The notes under the pieces were generated by a model, which had not been told where the DNA came from, searched no databases, and worked only from the letters and a program-made list of their open reading frames with translations. Source: Steroidobacter agaridevorans (lineage in GTDB: Bacteria > Pseudomonadota > Gammaproteobacteria > Steroidobacterales > Steroidobacteraceae). Taken from it: a DNA stretch of 64,000 nt. The stretch spans positions 147,140 to 211,139 of the forward strand of contig NZ_BLJO01000005.1 of assembly GCF_009932555.1 (NCBI RefSeq). The letters are read 5' to 3'. Position 1 is the stretch's first letter. The number at the start of each line of letters is the position of its first letter. A program made the translations under genes and the position numbers. Below, in pieces: positions 7,910 to 17,368 of the stretch.

Positions 7910-9094
7910 ATGCGCTGGGCATCCGCCGTCGACACCGATAATTCCTTGCGGGCCGCAGTGGAGCATGCCGCTGAGACCGTGTTCCTCGGGCTGGGACGTC
8001 AGGAACCGGATCTGGCGATCGTGTTCGTGAGCGCCGAGCACTCGGGCCACTTCGACGCCGTGCCGGCGCTGCTCCAACGCGAGTTCGAAAATGTCTTCAT
8101 TTTCGGCTGCTGTGGCGGTGGCGTGATCGGCGGCGGTCGCGAGATCGAAGATCGTCCCGCCTTTTCGTTGACCGGCGCAGTGCTGCCCGGCGTGCGCCTG
8201 AAAGGCACGCATCTGGATGCCGCCCAAGTGCCGCCGGTGTACGCCGAAGCACGCGCGTGGGAAGACGCATTGCGGGTCACCTCCGCTCAGCAGCCCTCAT
8301 TCCTGTTGCTTGCCGACCCTTTCAGCTTCGAGGCCGAGACCTTCATCCGTGGCCTGGACCGAATCTATCCGTTGGCGCCGAAGATAGGCGGCCTGGCGAG
8401 CGGCGCGCGGCAGGTGGGCGGCAGCGCGTTGTACCTGGGCAATCAGGTCTACCACTCGGGCTGCATTTCACTCGCCCTGACCGGCAACGTCGATATCGAC
8501 ATGGTGGTCGCGCAGGGCTGCCGGGCGATCGGCGATCCGATGTTCGTCACGTCGGCGCACGAGAATCTGATCCGGGAGCTCGACGGGCGCTCGCCCCGGG
8601 ATGTGCTGTCGGCGCTGTTCGAGCGCCTGCCCGCGCCCGATCGGGAGTTGTTCAGTCAATCTTTGCATCTGGGCATGGCGATGCGCACCGACGCGAGCGA
8701 ATTCACGCCGGGCGATTTTTTGATCCGTGGCATTCTCGGCATGGATCCGCAAAGCGGCGCGTTGTGGGTCAGCGCCAACGTGCCCGCGAATAGCGTCGTG
8801 CAATTCCATCTGCGCGACGCCGCCACCTCGGCCATCGACCTGGAACGCACGCTGCGGGCTTATCGGGCTTCGCATCCCGTCGAACCCGATGCCGGGGCGT
8901 TGCTGTTCTCCTGCCACGGCCGCGGCATTGGCTTGTACGGTCAGGCCGATCACGACAGCAATGCGTTCCGGCGCCTGGTCGCTGACCTGCCCATCGGCGG
9001 CTTTTTCTGCGACGGCGAGTTCGGGCCCATCCAGAACTCCACCTTCCTGCACAGCTACACCAGCGCCTTCGCGGTTATCCACGAGAAGAAATAA
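7910..9094 (+). CDS. FIST N/C domain sensor protein
   Basis: 394 residues. The N-terminal FIST domain shows GCCGGGVIGGG and the PKIGGLASG turn; the C-terminal FIST_C part includes MAMRTDASEFTPGDFLIRGILGMD and ends in GGFFCDGEFGPI. FIST domains are small-ligand (amino-acid-like) sensors usually found with histidine kinases, GGDEF or MCP partners. No output domain is fused here, and no signalling gene is adjacent. FIST pairs with F-box-like partners in other organisms, but nothing here shows its target. ATG 7910 follows AGGACAGCT. Confidence 0.85.
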   Translation: MRWASAVDTDNSLRAAVEHAAETVFLGLGRQEPDLAIVFVSAEHSGHFDAVPALLQREFENVFIFGCCGGGVIGGGREIEDRPAFSLTGAVLPGVRLKGTHLDAAQVPPVYAEARAWEDALRVTSAQQPSFLLLADPFSFEAETFIRGLDRIYPLAPKIGGLASGARQVGGSALYLGNQVYHSGCISLALTGNVDIDMVVAQGCRAIGDPMFVTSAHENLIRELDGRSPRDVLSALFERLPAPDRELFSQSLHLGMAMRTDASEFTPGDFLIRGILGMDPQSGALWVSANVPANSVVQFHLRDAATSAIDLERTLRAYRASHPVEPDAGALLFSCHGRGIGLYGQADHDSNAFRRLVADLPIGGFFCDGEFGPIQNSTFLHSYTSAFAVIHEKK

Positions 9095-9148
9095 GCGCTT
9101 GCGATAAGCTCTATACTCCCGCCCTTTCGCCGGACCGGAGTCCCCTTG

Positions 9149-11218
9149 ATGCGTCAGTCGTTCGCCCCTGCCGCCTGTGCGTTGTCCGCTTGTTTACTGA
9201 TGCCGCTGGGCGCCCTCGCTGCCCCCCATCCCTTCAATGTCGAAGACCTGGTCCGCATGCAGCGCGTGTCCGAGCCGGTGCTCTCGCCCGATGGCCGCAC
9301 GGCCGTTTTCACGATGCGTGAGACCGATCTGGCCGCGAACCGGGGCCGCACCGATCTTTGGGCGCTCGATATCGCAACCAAAGGGGCGCAGCCTCGCCGG
9401 CTCACCACCCATCCCGAGGGCGACAGCTCGCCGGAATGGACCGCCGACGGTCGCGAGATTTATTTCCTGTCGACGCGCAGCGGCTCCAGCCAGGTGTGGC
9501 GTTTGCCGGCCAACGGCGGCGAAGCGATTCAGGTCACCGACCTGCCGCTCGATGTCGGTTCGTTCCACGTTGCCAGCCAGGCCGGCCGCCTTGCCGTGAC
9601 GTTGGAAGTATTCCCCGACTGCAACGACCTGCCGTGCACGGTCGACCGGCTCAAGGAAGCCAAGAACGTGAAGGACAGCGGCGAGGTTTACGACCGCCTG
9701 TTCGTGCGCCATTGGGACGCCTGGAGCGACGGCCGCATCTCGCAACTGTTCGTGCTCCAGCTGAGCAATGGGGCGGCCACCGAGCCAGTGTCGGTCAGCA
9801 AGGCCCTCGATGCCGACGTGCCGTCCAAGCCCTTCGGCGATGCGAGCGAATATACGTTCTCGCCGGATGGCTCCAGGCTGGTGTTCTCGACGCGCCTCAA
9901 GGGCAAGTCGGAGCCGTGGTCGACCAACTTCGATTTGTATGAAGTCGGCGTCGACGGCAGCGGCCTGCGCAACCTCACCGAAGACAACCCCGCCTGGGAC
10001 ACGCAGCCCGTGTTCTCTCGCGACGGCAGCCAGCTTGCGTGGCGCGCGATGGAACGCGCCGGCTTCGAAGCCGACCGTTTCCACGTCGTGGTCATGGATC
10101 TGAAGAGCGGCCAGCGTCGCGCGCTCACCAAGGAATGGGACCGTTCGGTCGACGGCATGGCCTTCGCCAACGACGGCAAGACGTTGTTCGTGACCACCGA
10201 TCATTTCGGCCAGCATCCGCTGTGGTCGGTCGAGGTGAAGACCGGCAAGCCCACCATGCTGACCGGCCCGGGACGCGTCGAAGCCTTCAGCGTCGGCGAG
10301 AAAGAAATCGTGCTGACGACGTCCTCGCTGAAATCTCCGGCCGAGTTGCAGGCGCTCACCATCAAGGGCGGCGATCTGCGGGCACTGCCTCGCATGAACG
10401 AAGCGGCGCTGGCGGAGGTCAAGCTCGGCGAGCCGGAGCAGTTCACGTTCGCGGGCGCCGAAGGTGCGACGGTATATGGCTTCGTGATGAAGCCGGCCGA
10501 CTTCAAGCCCGGCACGAAATATCCGGTCGCGTTCATCATCCATGGCGGCCCGCAGGGCTCGTTCGCCAATTCCTGGAGCTATCGCTGGAATCCGCAGACC
10601 TATGCGGGCGCGGGCTACGCGTCGGTGTTCATCGATTTCCATGGCTCGACCGGTTACGGCCAGGCGTTCACGGATTCGATCAGCCAGGACTGGGGCGGCA
10701 AGCCGCTCGAAGACTTGCAGAAGGGTCTCGCGGCCGCGCTCGACAAATATCAATGGCTGGACGGCGCTCGCATGTGCGCGCTCGGCGCGTCGTACGGCGG
10801 TTACATGATCAACTGGATCGCAGGCAACTGGGCCGAGCCGTTCAAGTGCTTGGTGAATCACGACGGCGTGTTCGACTCGCGCGCCATGGCCTACTCCACC
10901 GAGGAGCTGTGGTTCACGGAATGGGAGCAAGGCGGAATTGCGTGGGAAGTGCCGGAGAACGTCGAGAAGTTCAACCCGGTCAATCACGTCGCGAATTGGA
11001 ACAAGCCGATGCTCGTCATCCACGGCACGCGCGATCATCGAATTCCGTACGCGCAGGGCCTGTCGGCGTTCACAGCGCTACAGCGCAAGGGCATTCCCAG
11101 CCGCCTGCTGATGTTTCCGGACGAGAACCACTGGGTGCTCAAGCCCAACAACAGCATCCGCTGGCACCACGAGGTGCAGAAGTGGCTGAATGAGTGGACC
11201 GGCAAGAGCGGCGAATGA
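9149..11218 (+). CDS. S9-family prolyl oligopeptidase (dipeptidyl-peptidase-like)
   Basis: 689 residues. A signal peptide (1-24, ending ALA) leads to a beta-propeller assembled from SPDG-type WD40-like repeats (about 30-400) and an alpha/beta-hydrolase peptidase domain. The triad is clear: Ser548 in GASYGGY, Asp629 in GTRDHR and His661 in ENHW. The oxyanion region HGGPQGS is present. It should cleave short peptides in the periplasm, with the propeller screening substrates. ATG 9149 has GGAG eight bases upstream, better than the TTG one codon earlier. A strong terminator follows. Confidence 0.93.
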   Translation: MRQSFAPAACALSACLLMPLGALAAPHPFNVEDLVRMQRVSEPVLSPDGRTAVFTMRETDLAANRGRTDLWALDIATKGAQPRRLTTHPEGDSSPEWTADGREIYFLSTRSGSSQVWRLPANGGEAIQVTDLPLDVGSFHVASQAGRLAVTLEVFPDCNDLPCTVDRLKEAKNVKDSGEVYDRLFVRHWDAWSDGRISQLFVLQLSNGAATEPVSVSKALDADVPSKPFGDASEYTFSPDGSRLVFSTRLKGKSEPWSTNFDLYEVGVDGSGLRNLTEDNPAWDTQPVFSRDGSQLAWRAMERAGFEADRFHVVVMDLKSGQRRALTKEWDRSVDGMAFANDGKTLFVTTDHFGQHPLWSVEVKTGKPTMLTGPGRVEAFSVGEKEIVLTTSSLKSPAELQALTIKGGDLRALPRMNEAALAEVKLGEPEQFTFAGAEGATVYGFVMKPADFKPGTKYPVAFIIHGGPQGSFANSWSYRWNPQTYAGAGYASVFIDFHGSTGYGQAFTDSISQDWGGKPLEDLQKGLAAALDKYQWLDGARMCALGASYGGYMINWIAGNWAEPFKCLVNHDGVFDSRAMAYSTEELWFTEWEQGGIAWEVPENVEKFNPVNHVANWNKPMLVIHGTRDHRIPYAQGLSAFTALQRKGIPSRLLMFPDENHWVLKPNNSIRWHHEVQKWLNEWTGKSGE

Positions 11219-11227
11219 GTTTCGATT

Positions 11228-11260
11228 TTAAAGGCCCGCTGCGAAGCGGGCCTTTTTCTT
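11228..11260 (+). terminator. Intrinsic terminator after the S9 peptidase
   Basis: A ten-pair stem (11231-11240 with 11245-11254) with a short GCGA loop is followed by a T-rich tail on the plus strand. It sits between convergent genes and may also help end the minus-strand operon, whose stop is at 11268. Confidence 0.85.
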
Positions 11261-11267
11261 TGCCCGG

Positions 11268-12302
11268 CTACTCTTCGTCGGCGCGCCAGGCGGCTTGGTA
11301 GTTGTTGCCAACCCGAATGATCTGTTCCAGCAGCGCCGGATACTCCAAGCCGGCGGCGAGCGCCGAGTCGGCGAAGTCCTCCTCGCGGCTGATGTTCGGA
11401 TTGCAGTTCGCTTCCAGGACGAACACGCTGCCGTCCGGCCGCATGCGAAAGTCCATGCGCGCGTAACCGCTCAGGTACAGCGAGCGGAAGATGCGTTTCG
11501 ATAACTTATCCAGATAAGCGGCGCACCCTTCCGGCAGGTTCTGCGCAGCGCCGGTGCGGATGCCATGTTTCGTCTGATAGCGGCGATCCCACTTCACTTT
11601 GCGGGTGGCGATACCCGCCATCACGTCCGGCAAGGTGCCGAAATCCATCTCCCACACGGGCAGGGTCCGCAACCGGTCGTTGCCGAGCACGCCGACGTAC
11701 AGCTCGCGGCCCTCGATATATTCCTCGATGAGTGCGTCCGAGTTGGTCTGCTCGTGGATGAACTGGATACGTTCCTTCAACTTGTCGGCATCGGGGACCA
11801 CCGACGCTTGTGAGATGCCGAGCGACGCATCCTCGGTCACCGACTTCACGAACAGGGGAAACTTGAGCTTGCGCGGCAGCCGGTAGCGCTGCCCTTTGCG
11901 AATGACCGCGAAGCCCGGGGTAGGAATGCGGTGATAGGAAAGAATCTGTTTGGAGAGCGCCTTGTCGCGCGAGATCATCATGCCGCGCGGGTTGCAGCCG
12001 GTGTACGGCAGCTTCATCAGCTCCAGGAATGCGACCACGTACTGGTCGTAAGTAACGATGCCCTGGAATTCCTCGAGCAGATTGAAAGCCACATCGGGCT
12101 TCCACTCGGTGATGATGGAGCGCAGCTCGGCGAGATTGTCGCCCAGCCCGAGCGCCCGCACTTCGTGGCCGGCCTTCTCCAGCGCCGCCTTCACATCGTA
12201 TTCAGTCCTGAACTCGTCGATTTCCTTATCACTGAGGCCCTTGAGACTCTCTGGCGGCACCAGACTCTCATGCATCAGCACCAGGACTCGACGCGGCTTC
12301 AT
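11268..12302 (-). CDS. D-Ala-D-Ala ligase-like ATP-grasp protein
   Basis: 344 residues. The N-terminal part (VAFNLLEEFQGI), the central ATP-grasp (FPLFVKSVTEDASLGIS with the ATP lysine, IEEYIEGRELYVGVLG) and the C-terminal metal site (MDFRMRPDG, EANCNPNIS) follow the Ddl plan. Ddl enzymes usually end in EVNTLPG; here EANCNPNIS departs from that. The protein is therefore probably not the housekeeping Ddl but a related peptide/amino-acid ligase. ATG 12302 overlaps the stop of the upstream zinc peptidase by four bases (ATGA), giving coupled translation. Pairing a ligase with a peptidase suggests making and breaking of one peptide or isopeptide bond; that is inference. Confidence 0.85.
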   Translation of the reverse strand: MKPRRVLVLMHESLVPPESLKGLSDKEIDEFRTEYDVKAALEKAGHEVRALGLGDNLAELRSIITEWKPDVAFNLLEEFQGIVTYDQYVVAFLELMKLPYTGCNPRGMMISRDKALSKQILSYHRIPTPGFAVIRKGQRYRLPRKLKFPLFVKSVTEDASLGISQASVVPDADKLKERIQFIHEQTNSDALIEEYIEGRELYVGVLGNDRLRTLPVWEMDFGTLPDVMAGIATRKVKWDRRYQTKHGIRTGAAQNLPEGCAAYLDKLSKRIFRSLYLSGYARMDFRMRPDGSVFVLEANCNPNISREEDFADSALAAGLEYPALLEQIIRVGNNYQAAWRADEE

Positions 12303-13360
12303 AGGGTGTAGCGTTCGCGGTCCCGCCGCAGCATGTCGATCAAGATTCGCTCCAGTACGCCCAGCAACGAGCGCTTGGCTTCGTGTTTGGAAGTATCCAG
12401 CACCAGGTCCAGCTCACGGCAGCGTTGAGTCACCGTCCTCAGCACATGATGCACGAGATAAGGATACAACCGCGAGCGCCGCATCAGCCAACGTTCCAAT
12501 TCCGGCCGGCTCTGGCGCACGAACGTGCTCGCACGTACGCGCCGCCGACCCTTTTGATATTTGCCGAAGACACGCTTGAGCCGCAAGTCATACGCGTCCG
12601 GCGTATCGAAGTCATAGCGGGCCCGCTTGCGGCGATAGTGCTCGGCCAGCGTGGTTTTGTTCTTGCCGATCGGCTCGATCAGCGAACGGTTCATCACGTG
12701 CGGCAGCGTGCCGGACAGCTCGATCATCAGCCGATCCACATATTCCAGCTTCTCGAGCGCGGGCCAGCCCTGATAGTCGCGCCGCCAGCGCGCTTTGGGC
12801 TGCATCCACACCGCGAAGGTTTCGGCCCAGTCTTCGGTGGGATGGCTCTGCGCGTACCAGTGGCCCAGATGTAAGACGAAGTCACGACTGGCGGGCCGCG
12901 GCCGATACACGTTTGGATAGCGCCGCTCCGGATCGCCGAAAGTCTCGCGCCATCCCTTGCGGCGGCGGATGCGATAGGCATTGTCGAGGGCGTGCGCGAA
13001 CTCGTGGCGCATGATGCGGGTCAGCCAGTTGGCATTGCCGCCCTCCACCTCGTCCATCATCTTGCGCTCCAGGCGCATCAGCCGCGGATGCGCCATATAG
13101 AACGCGATGGCGATGCCGGGCACGCCATCGGGGGAGAACCATTCTTCGGACAGCCAGACATGCGGCGCGAACAGGATGCCGCGGCGCTTGAGATCGCGCC
13201 GGATCTGGCGGATGTGACTGTCGATCTCCGTGTGGCGCAGAGTCAGCCGCAGGTCGCAGAAACGTTTCTGCAACAGCTCCTCGTCGCTGAGCCGTGTCCA
13301 GGCGGGTTCGCGGGAGCGCACACGACGACGAGCAGGAGCACGCTTGATCCGAGTCGCCAT
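12299..13360 (-). CDS. Putative zinc-binding metallopeptidase
   Basis: 353 residues, strongly basic, no signal peptide. The zincin helix HEFAH is at residues 119-123 (ligands His119, His123, catalytic Glu120). A downstream WAETFAVW places Glu180 as a likely third ligand, the arrangement of the 'putative zinc-binding metallopeptidase' family. A long RIRRRKGW insert lies between them, and the C-terminus is Arg-rich. It is probably cytosolic; substrate unknown. It starts three bases after the stop of the phosphatase-fusion gene and overlaps the ATP-grasp start, so all three form one operon. Confidence 0.8.
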   Translation of the reverse strand: MATRIKRAPARRRVRSREPAWTRLSDEELLQKRFCDLRLTLRHTEIDSHIRQIRRDLKRRGILFAPHVWLSEEWFSPDGVPGIAIAFYMAHPRLMRLERKMMDEVEGGNANWLTRIMRHEFAHALDNAYRIRRRKGWRETFGDPERRYPNVYRPRPASRDFVLHLGHWYAQSHPTEDWAETFAVWMQPKARWRRDYQGWPALEKLEYVDRLMIELSGTLPHVMNRSLIEPIGKNKTTLAEHYRRKRARYDFDTPDAYDLRLKRVFGKYQKGRRRVRASTFVRQSRPELERWLMRRSRLYPYLVHHVLRTVTQRCRELDLVLDTSKHEAKRSLLGVLERILIDMLRRDRERYTL

Positions 13361-13363
13361 CGC

Positions 13364-14791
13364 TCAATGCATCAAATGGCGGGCCAGGGAGCGCAACACG
13401 GCTTCTTCGGACAACTGCCGTTGCAGTTCGGGCGAAATGGCATCGCCGCCATGATAGGCGCCGCACAGGGCGCCACAGAGCGCGGCTGCCGATGGCGCGG
13501 CTCGCGAGGAAGTGAGCACACGAATCAACGAATCGTGTAGCGTCTTGGCGCCGGCAAAGCCGTTCAACGCCACGCAGGTTACCGCGAGGGCATCGCTGGC
13601 ATCGACACAAGGCTTCGCGCGCCCCTCGACCAATTGTTTGACCTGCGGCTTGAGCTGGCGCTGCCGAACCAACTGCATCGCCGGCCCGCCGAAGCCCAGC
13701 AATGTTTGTTTGTTCACGCCGGCGAACGCATCGACGAACAGCGCCGCCCAGACGCGGCACAGATCCAGCACGATCGGCGACTGCTGCGTGGTGCGCGAAG
13801 CTTCGACCGCTGCGTCGATGGCCGCTTGCGGATCGCTGCGAAGAAACATTGCGACCACCAAGGTGCGCGGCAGCGAATGCGGATCCAGATTGGCTGGGTC
13901 GTGCGTGCCCGCCAGCTTTTTTCTCGACCATTGCCACCCCGCCAGCGCCCGGCGCACTTCCTGAGGCACGCCGATATTGCCGACGCTCTGGCTCCAGGCG
14001 AGATAGCGCTGCATCTGGTCGTCGGAATCGTTGATGCCCTTGGCCAGCAAGCTCTCGGCCAAGGCGCGAGTCATCGCCGTGCTTGCGCCGGTGACGAGCA
14101 TTCCGGCATCGCGCAGGCCGCCGCCAGCCACCAGCGTTGCGGCGTCGAAATTGCTGTTCGCGACCATGCTGCCGAACGCGTCGCCGATCGCCAGTCCGAC
14201 GATGCTGGCTTCATACCGTCCCAGCACATCGACCGGACTGCCCGGCGCCATCGACTCGCGCCATTGACGCACGAATTCGATTTGCTCGTCGGTCTCGGGA
14301 ATGGTCGGCCAGCGGTGCGAGCGGCCGCACTGCTGCCACAGATCCTGCAGCCGATCGAGCGCTGCCTCGCTGCCCAAGCCGCTGCGGATCAAATGACAGC
14401 CGATCGTGGTGCCGGTGCGGCCGATGCCTGCCCGGCAGTGAACGTAAACGCAGCGGCCGGCGGCCAGCTCGCTGTCGATGAAATCCAGGATTCGCACCAT
14501 GTGGGCCGGCGACTCCGGCAAGCCATGATCGAGCACCGGCAGCCGCCGATAACGGATGTGCTGCTCGCTGAGCTTGGCCAGGAGCGGATCGTAGGCGGGC
14601 ATCTCGCCCTCTTCGGTCAGGTCGACGAAGCTGTTGATGCCCGCGTGCAACAGCTTCTGCACGCGTTCTGTCGCCTCGGCGCGCGACATCGATCCCGGAT
14701 ACTCACCGGCGAGCAGCTGCCCTGGGCGCACCCAATAGCTGTTCGGGATCGGCACCGAGGCGATGCCGACAGTGAAAGGATCGGTACTCAT
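13364..14791 (-). CDS. Tyrosine/dual-specificity phosphatase fused to a degenerate ADP-ribosylglycohydrolase domain
   Basis: 475 residues from ATG 14791. Residues 15-180 are a cysteine phosphatase with the P-loop HCRAGIGRTG (Cys119, Arg125) and intact-looking WPD-region sequence. Residues 190-450 align with the ADP-ribosylglycohydrolase fold: GLAIGDAFG (199-207) at its start, ALAESLL near 243-249, and GALCGAYHG (440-448) at its end. The two acidic metal sites of that family are gone: TDDT is replaced by GAST (235-238), and the GD-x-DT stretch by TSSRAAPSA (427-435). The second domain is thus probably a binding rather than a cleaving module. First gene of the three-gene operon. Confidence 0.82.
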   Translation of the reverse strand: MSTDPFTVGIASVPIPNSYWVRPGQLLAGEYPGSMSRAEATERVQKLLHAGINSFVDLTEEGEMPAYDPLLAKLSEQHIRYRRLPVLDHGLPESPAHMVRILDFIDSELAAGRCVYVHCRAGIGRTGTTIGCHLIRSGLGSEAALDRLQDLWQQCGRSHRWPTIPETDEQIEFVRQWRESMAPGSPVDVLGRYEASIVGLAIGDAFGSMVANSNFDAATLVAGGGLRDAGMLVTGASTAMTRALAESLLAKGINDSDDQMQRYLAWSQSVGNIGVPQEVRRALAGWQWSRKKLAGTHDPANLDPHSLPRTLVVAMFLRSDPQAAIDAAVEASRTTQQSPIVLDLCRVWAALFVDAFAGVNKQTLLGFGGPAMQLVRQRQLKPQVKQLVEGRAKPCVDASDALAVTCVALNGFAGAKTLHDSLIRVLTSSRAAPSAAALCGALCGAYHGGDAISPELQRQLSEEAVLRSLARHLMH

Positions 14792-14943
14792 GGGCAGCCA
14801 TGATAAGGGATGCGGTCGGCATAAACCCGCACCGCGGCCGGTGCGTTCCACCTATATTCGCGCCCGGCCGGAAGACGCCTCGCGACCTTGACTTGGCCGC
14901 AGCCGCCGCCAATTCTCGTCAGACCCCACCCGAGGACTCTTCC

Positions 14944-15417
14944 ATGCAAAAGCCCACCGAATCGGCCGTCAGCTCCGCCAGCGGCTACGACCTGCGTCCC
15001 TTGAGCAAGGCCGAACGTGAACGGCTCGCGGTCTCGCTGACCCCGGAAGAGCGCCACATCATTCTGGATCACGGCACCGAGCGGCCGTTCTGCGGCACTT
15101 TGCTGAACAACAAGCAGTCGGGGCTGTATGCCTGCCGCCTGTGCGGGTTGCCGCTGTTCCAGGCCAATGCCAAGTTCGAGTCCGGCACCGGCTGGCCGAG
15201 CTTCTATCAGCCGTTCGATCCCGAGCACATCACCGAGCTGCGCGATGTCAGCCACGGCATGATCCGCACCGAGATCCGCTGCCGCCGCTGCGACGGTCAC
15301 CTGGGACACGTGTTCCCGGACGGCCCGCCGCCGACTCATCAGCGCTATTGCCTGAACTCGGCGTCGATGCAGTTCTATCCGGAAGGTCAGCCGCCGGAAC
15401 AGCACACGGCCGCATAA
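14944..15417 (+). CDS. msrB: Peptide-methionine (R)-S-oxide reductase
   Basis: 157 residues from ATG 14944, preceded by GAGGA. The MsrB fold is plain: two zinc-binding CxxC pairs (CRLC and CRRC), the substrate-site FESGTGWPSF, HLGHVFPDG, and the catalytic cysteine in RYCLNSASM. It reduces the R epimer of methionine sulfoxide in proteins, in the cytosol since no signal peptide is present. The longer reading from 14800 overlaps the divergent gene's promoter and has no protein-like start. Confidence 0.95.
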   Translation: MQKPTESAVSSASGYDLRPLSKAERERLAVSLTPEERHIILDHGTERPFCGTLLNNKQSGLYACRLCGLPLFQANAKFESGTGWPSFYQPFDPEHITELRDVSHGMIRTEIRCRRCDGHLGHVFPDGPPPTHQRYCLNSASMQFYPEGQPPEQHTAA

Positions 15418-15432
15418 GCAACCGCGTATCCC

Positions 15433-15456
15433 GGGGCGAGGTTCAAGCCTCGCCCT
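15433..15456. terminator. Hairpin between convergent msrB and yqhA
   Basis: An eight-pair GC-rich stem (15434-15441 with 15448-15455) and a six-base loop lies 17 bases after the msrB stop and overlaps the end of the convergent gene. No T tract follows in either direction, so termination may need Rho. Confidence 0.4.
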
Positions 15457-15970
15457 CGTGATCGTGACTGCCGTGGGACTTGGCGGTAATTCGATCCAGC
15501 ACGCCCATCATCACCGCCGACACGACGAACGTCAGATGGATGATGACGTACCACATCAGCGTGTCGCCTTTCTCGGCCAGCGTCGGCGTCTCCATGAAAG
15601 CGCGCAACAAATGAATCGATGAGATCGCGACGATGGACGAGGCCACCTTCAACTTGAGGGAATTGGCGTCGAGCTTGCCCAGCCAGCTCAACTTTTCGGC
15701 GCCCTCCTCCACATCCAGCGCCGACACGAAGTTCTCGTAACCCGAGAACATCACCATGACGATCAGGCTGCCGACCAGCACCATGTCGACCAGCGCGAGC
15801 AGCAACAGCACCATGTCCGCTTCGGCCATGAAGGCCACATCGGTGATCAGGTGGTACAGCTCCTGGAAGAACTTGATGCCCAGCGCGACCAGCGCCAGCG
15901 ACATGCCCAGATAGACGGGCGCCAGAATCCAGCGACTGGCAAACAACAACTTTTCGATCGTCTTTTCCAT
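15443..15970 (-). CDS. YqhA/UPF0114-family inner-membrane protein
   Basis: 175 residues with four hydrophobic stretches: about 12-34, 52-77, 105-122 and 137-158. [24 protein letters not shown] and the [11 protein letters not shown] segment are characteristic of the YqhA (TIGR00645) family. Function of the family is not established. The C-terminus is a His/Asp/Glu-rich tail. The start at 15970 is the first ATG at the conserved N-terminus; a longer reading runs into the divergent promoter. Confidence 0.9.
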   Translation of the reverse strand: MEKTIEKLLFASRWILAPVYLGMSLALVALGIKFFQELYHLITDVAFMAEADMVLLLLALVDMVLVGSLIVMVMFSGYENFVSALDVEEGAEKLSWLGKLDANSLKLKVASSIVAISSIHLLRAFMETPTLAEKGDTLMWYVIIHLTFVVSAVMMGVLDRITAKSHGSHDHEGEA

Positions 15971-16067
15971 TGCTCCGTTCCGGACCGGCGGTACCGGCGG
16001 GGATTCTACCGTATGACCCGCTGAACGTATTGGATGTCGATCCGGTCGGGGGTACAGTCCGCCCAGC

Positions 16068-17360
16068 ATGAGCGCAGACACTCAGCAGGGAGAAGGCAGC
16101 GGAAGCCCGGCTTCGTTCGCAACCGAGCGCATGCAGCTGGCCCGGCTGCACGCCAGCCCGGCGTCGCGGCTACGCGACTTGTGGTTGCAACTGTCGGAAA
16201 TTGCGGCGCGAACCTTGAACGTCGAGCGCGTCGGCGTATGGATTCTGGCCGACGAGGATCGAGCGCTGCGTTGTCGATATCTGCTGCAATTCTCCAGTCA
16301 GCAGGTTTTTCAAGGCGCGGTGTTGCGCGCGCAGGATTTTCCCACTTATTTTCAAGCGCTGCAGCAGCAGCGCACCATTGCCGCCGATGACGCACTCAGC
16401 GCAACGACCACCGGCGAGTTGCGCGAGTCGTATCTCGAGCCGCTGGGTATTACCTCGCTGTTGGATGCCCCGATTTACGTAGGCGGCAAAGTGGTCGGCG
16501 TCGTTTGTCACGAGCACATCGGTGCGCCACGCATGTGGAGCGAAGCCGAAAGCGATTTCGCGGCGACGATCGCGGATACGATTGCACGCCTCTATGGCGA
16601 ATATGAGCATCGCCACGCCGAGACAGCGCTGGAAAGTTACCAGCTGCATCTGATGGAGTTGCATCGCATGGAGGCGCTGGGGCGCATGGCCGCCGGCGTC
16701 GCGCATGACTTTCGAGGGATTGTGAGTATCGCGCTCGGCTTCACCGAGTTGATCCGCCGCGTTCCCAATCTGGCGCCGCAGGCGGATCACTATGCGCAGC
16801 GCGTGATCGAAGCGCTCCAGCGAGGTCAGAATCTCACCCAGGAGATCATGAACTTCGGCAAGGACGATCCGGTGTCACCGCGCGTTCTGGACATTGGCGC
16901 GGCGCTGTCGAAATGTTCTCACATGTTTCGTGTACTGCTCGGCACCGGCATCCGCCTGCGAGTGCGCAGCTCGGGCCCGGTGAGTCGAGTGTTCATGGAC
17001 GCGTCGCAGTTCGAGCGCATGATGCTGAACCTGGTCATCAACGCGAGAGACGCCATGCCCTCGGGCGGCGACCTCGACATCGACTACCAGGACGCCATCA
17101 TCGGCGACGAAGATGACGAACGTGCGACGTATGTCGCGATCTATGTCCGCGACAGCGGCGTCGGCATGGATGAGATGACGCGCCTCAACGCGTTCAAGCC
17201 GTTCTTCACGACCAAGGGCGACCGAGGCACTGGCCTCGGATTGGTGATCGTCGATCAAATCGTCGCGCGCGCCGGCGGCCGAGTGAAGATCGACAGCGAC
17301 GTCGGTCGCGGCACGACGCTGCAGGTTTATTTGCCGAGAATCGCGGCGGCGGCTCGGTAA
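16068..17360 (+). CDS. GAF-domain sensor histidine kinase
   Basis: 430 residues, soluble. A GAF domain spans about 25-185. The dimerisation/phosphoacceptor segment has [13 protein letters not shown] with His213. The kinase domain carries the N box ([16 protein letters not shown]), G1 (VRDSGVGM) and G2 (GTGLGL). The phosphoacceptor is followed by DFRGIV rather than the usual DFNNLL/ELNNPL, a mild deviation. No response regulator gene is adjacent, so the partner is elsewhere. ATG 16068 lies 97 bases from the divergent yqhA. Confidence 0.9.
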   Translation: MSADTQQGEGSGSPASFATERMQLARLHASPASRLRDLWLQLSEIAARTLNVERVGVWILADEDRALRCRYLLQFSSQQVFQGAVLRAQDFPTYFQALQQQRTIAADDALSATTTGELRESYLEPLGITSLLDAPIYVGGKVVGVVCHEHIGAPRMWSEAESDFAATIADTIARLYGEYEHRHAETALESYQLHLMELHRMEALGRMAAGVAHDFRGIVSIALGFTELIRRVPNLAPQADHYAQRVIEALQRGQNLTQEIMNFGKDDPVSPRVLDIGAALSKCSHMFRVLLGTGIRLRVRSSGPVSRVFMDASQFERMMLNLVINARDAMPSGGDLDIDYQDAIIGDEDDERATYVAIYVRDSGVGMDEMTRLNAFKPFFTTKGDRGTGLGLVIVDQIVARAGGRVKIDSDVGRGTTLQVYLPRIAAAAR

Positions 17361-17368
17361 GGAAACGG

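Noticed and set aside
9194-11038. A 614-codon minus-strand frame opposite the S9 peptidase
   Set aside because: Shadow of a clear peptidase with a complete triad; composition is typical of antisense reading in high-GC DNA.
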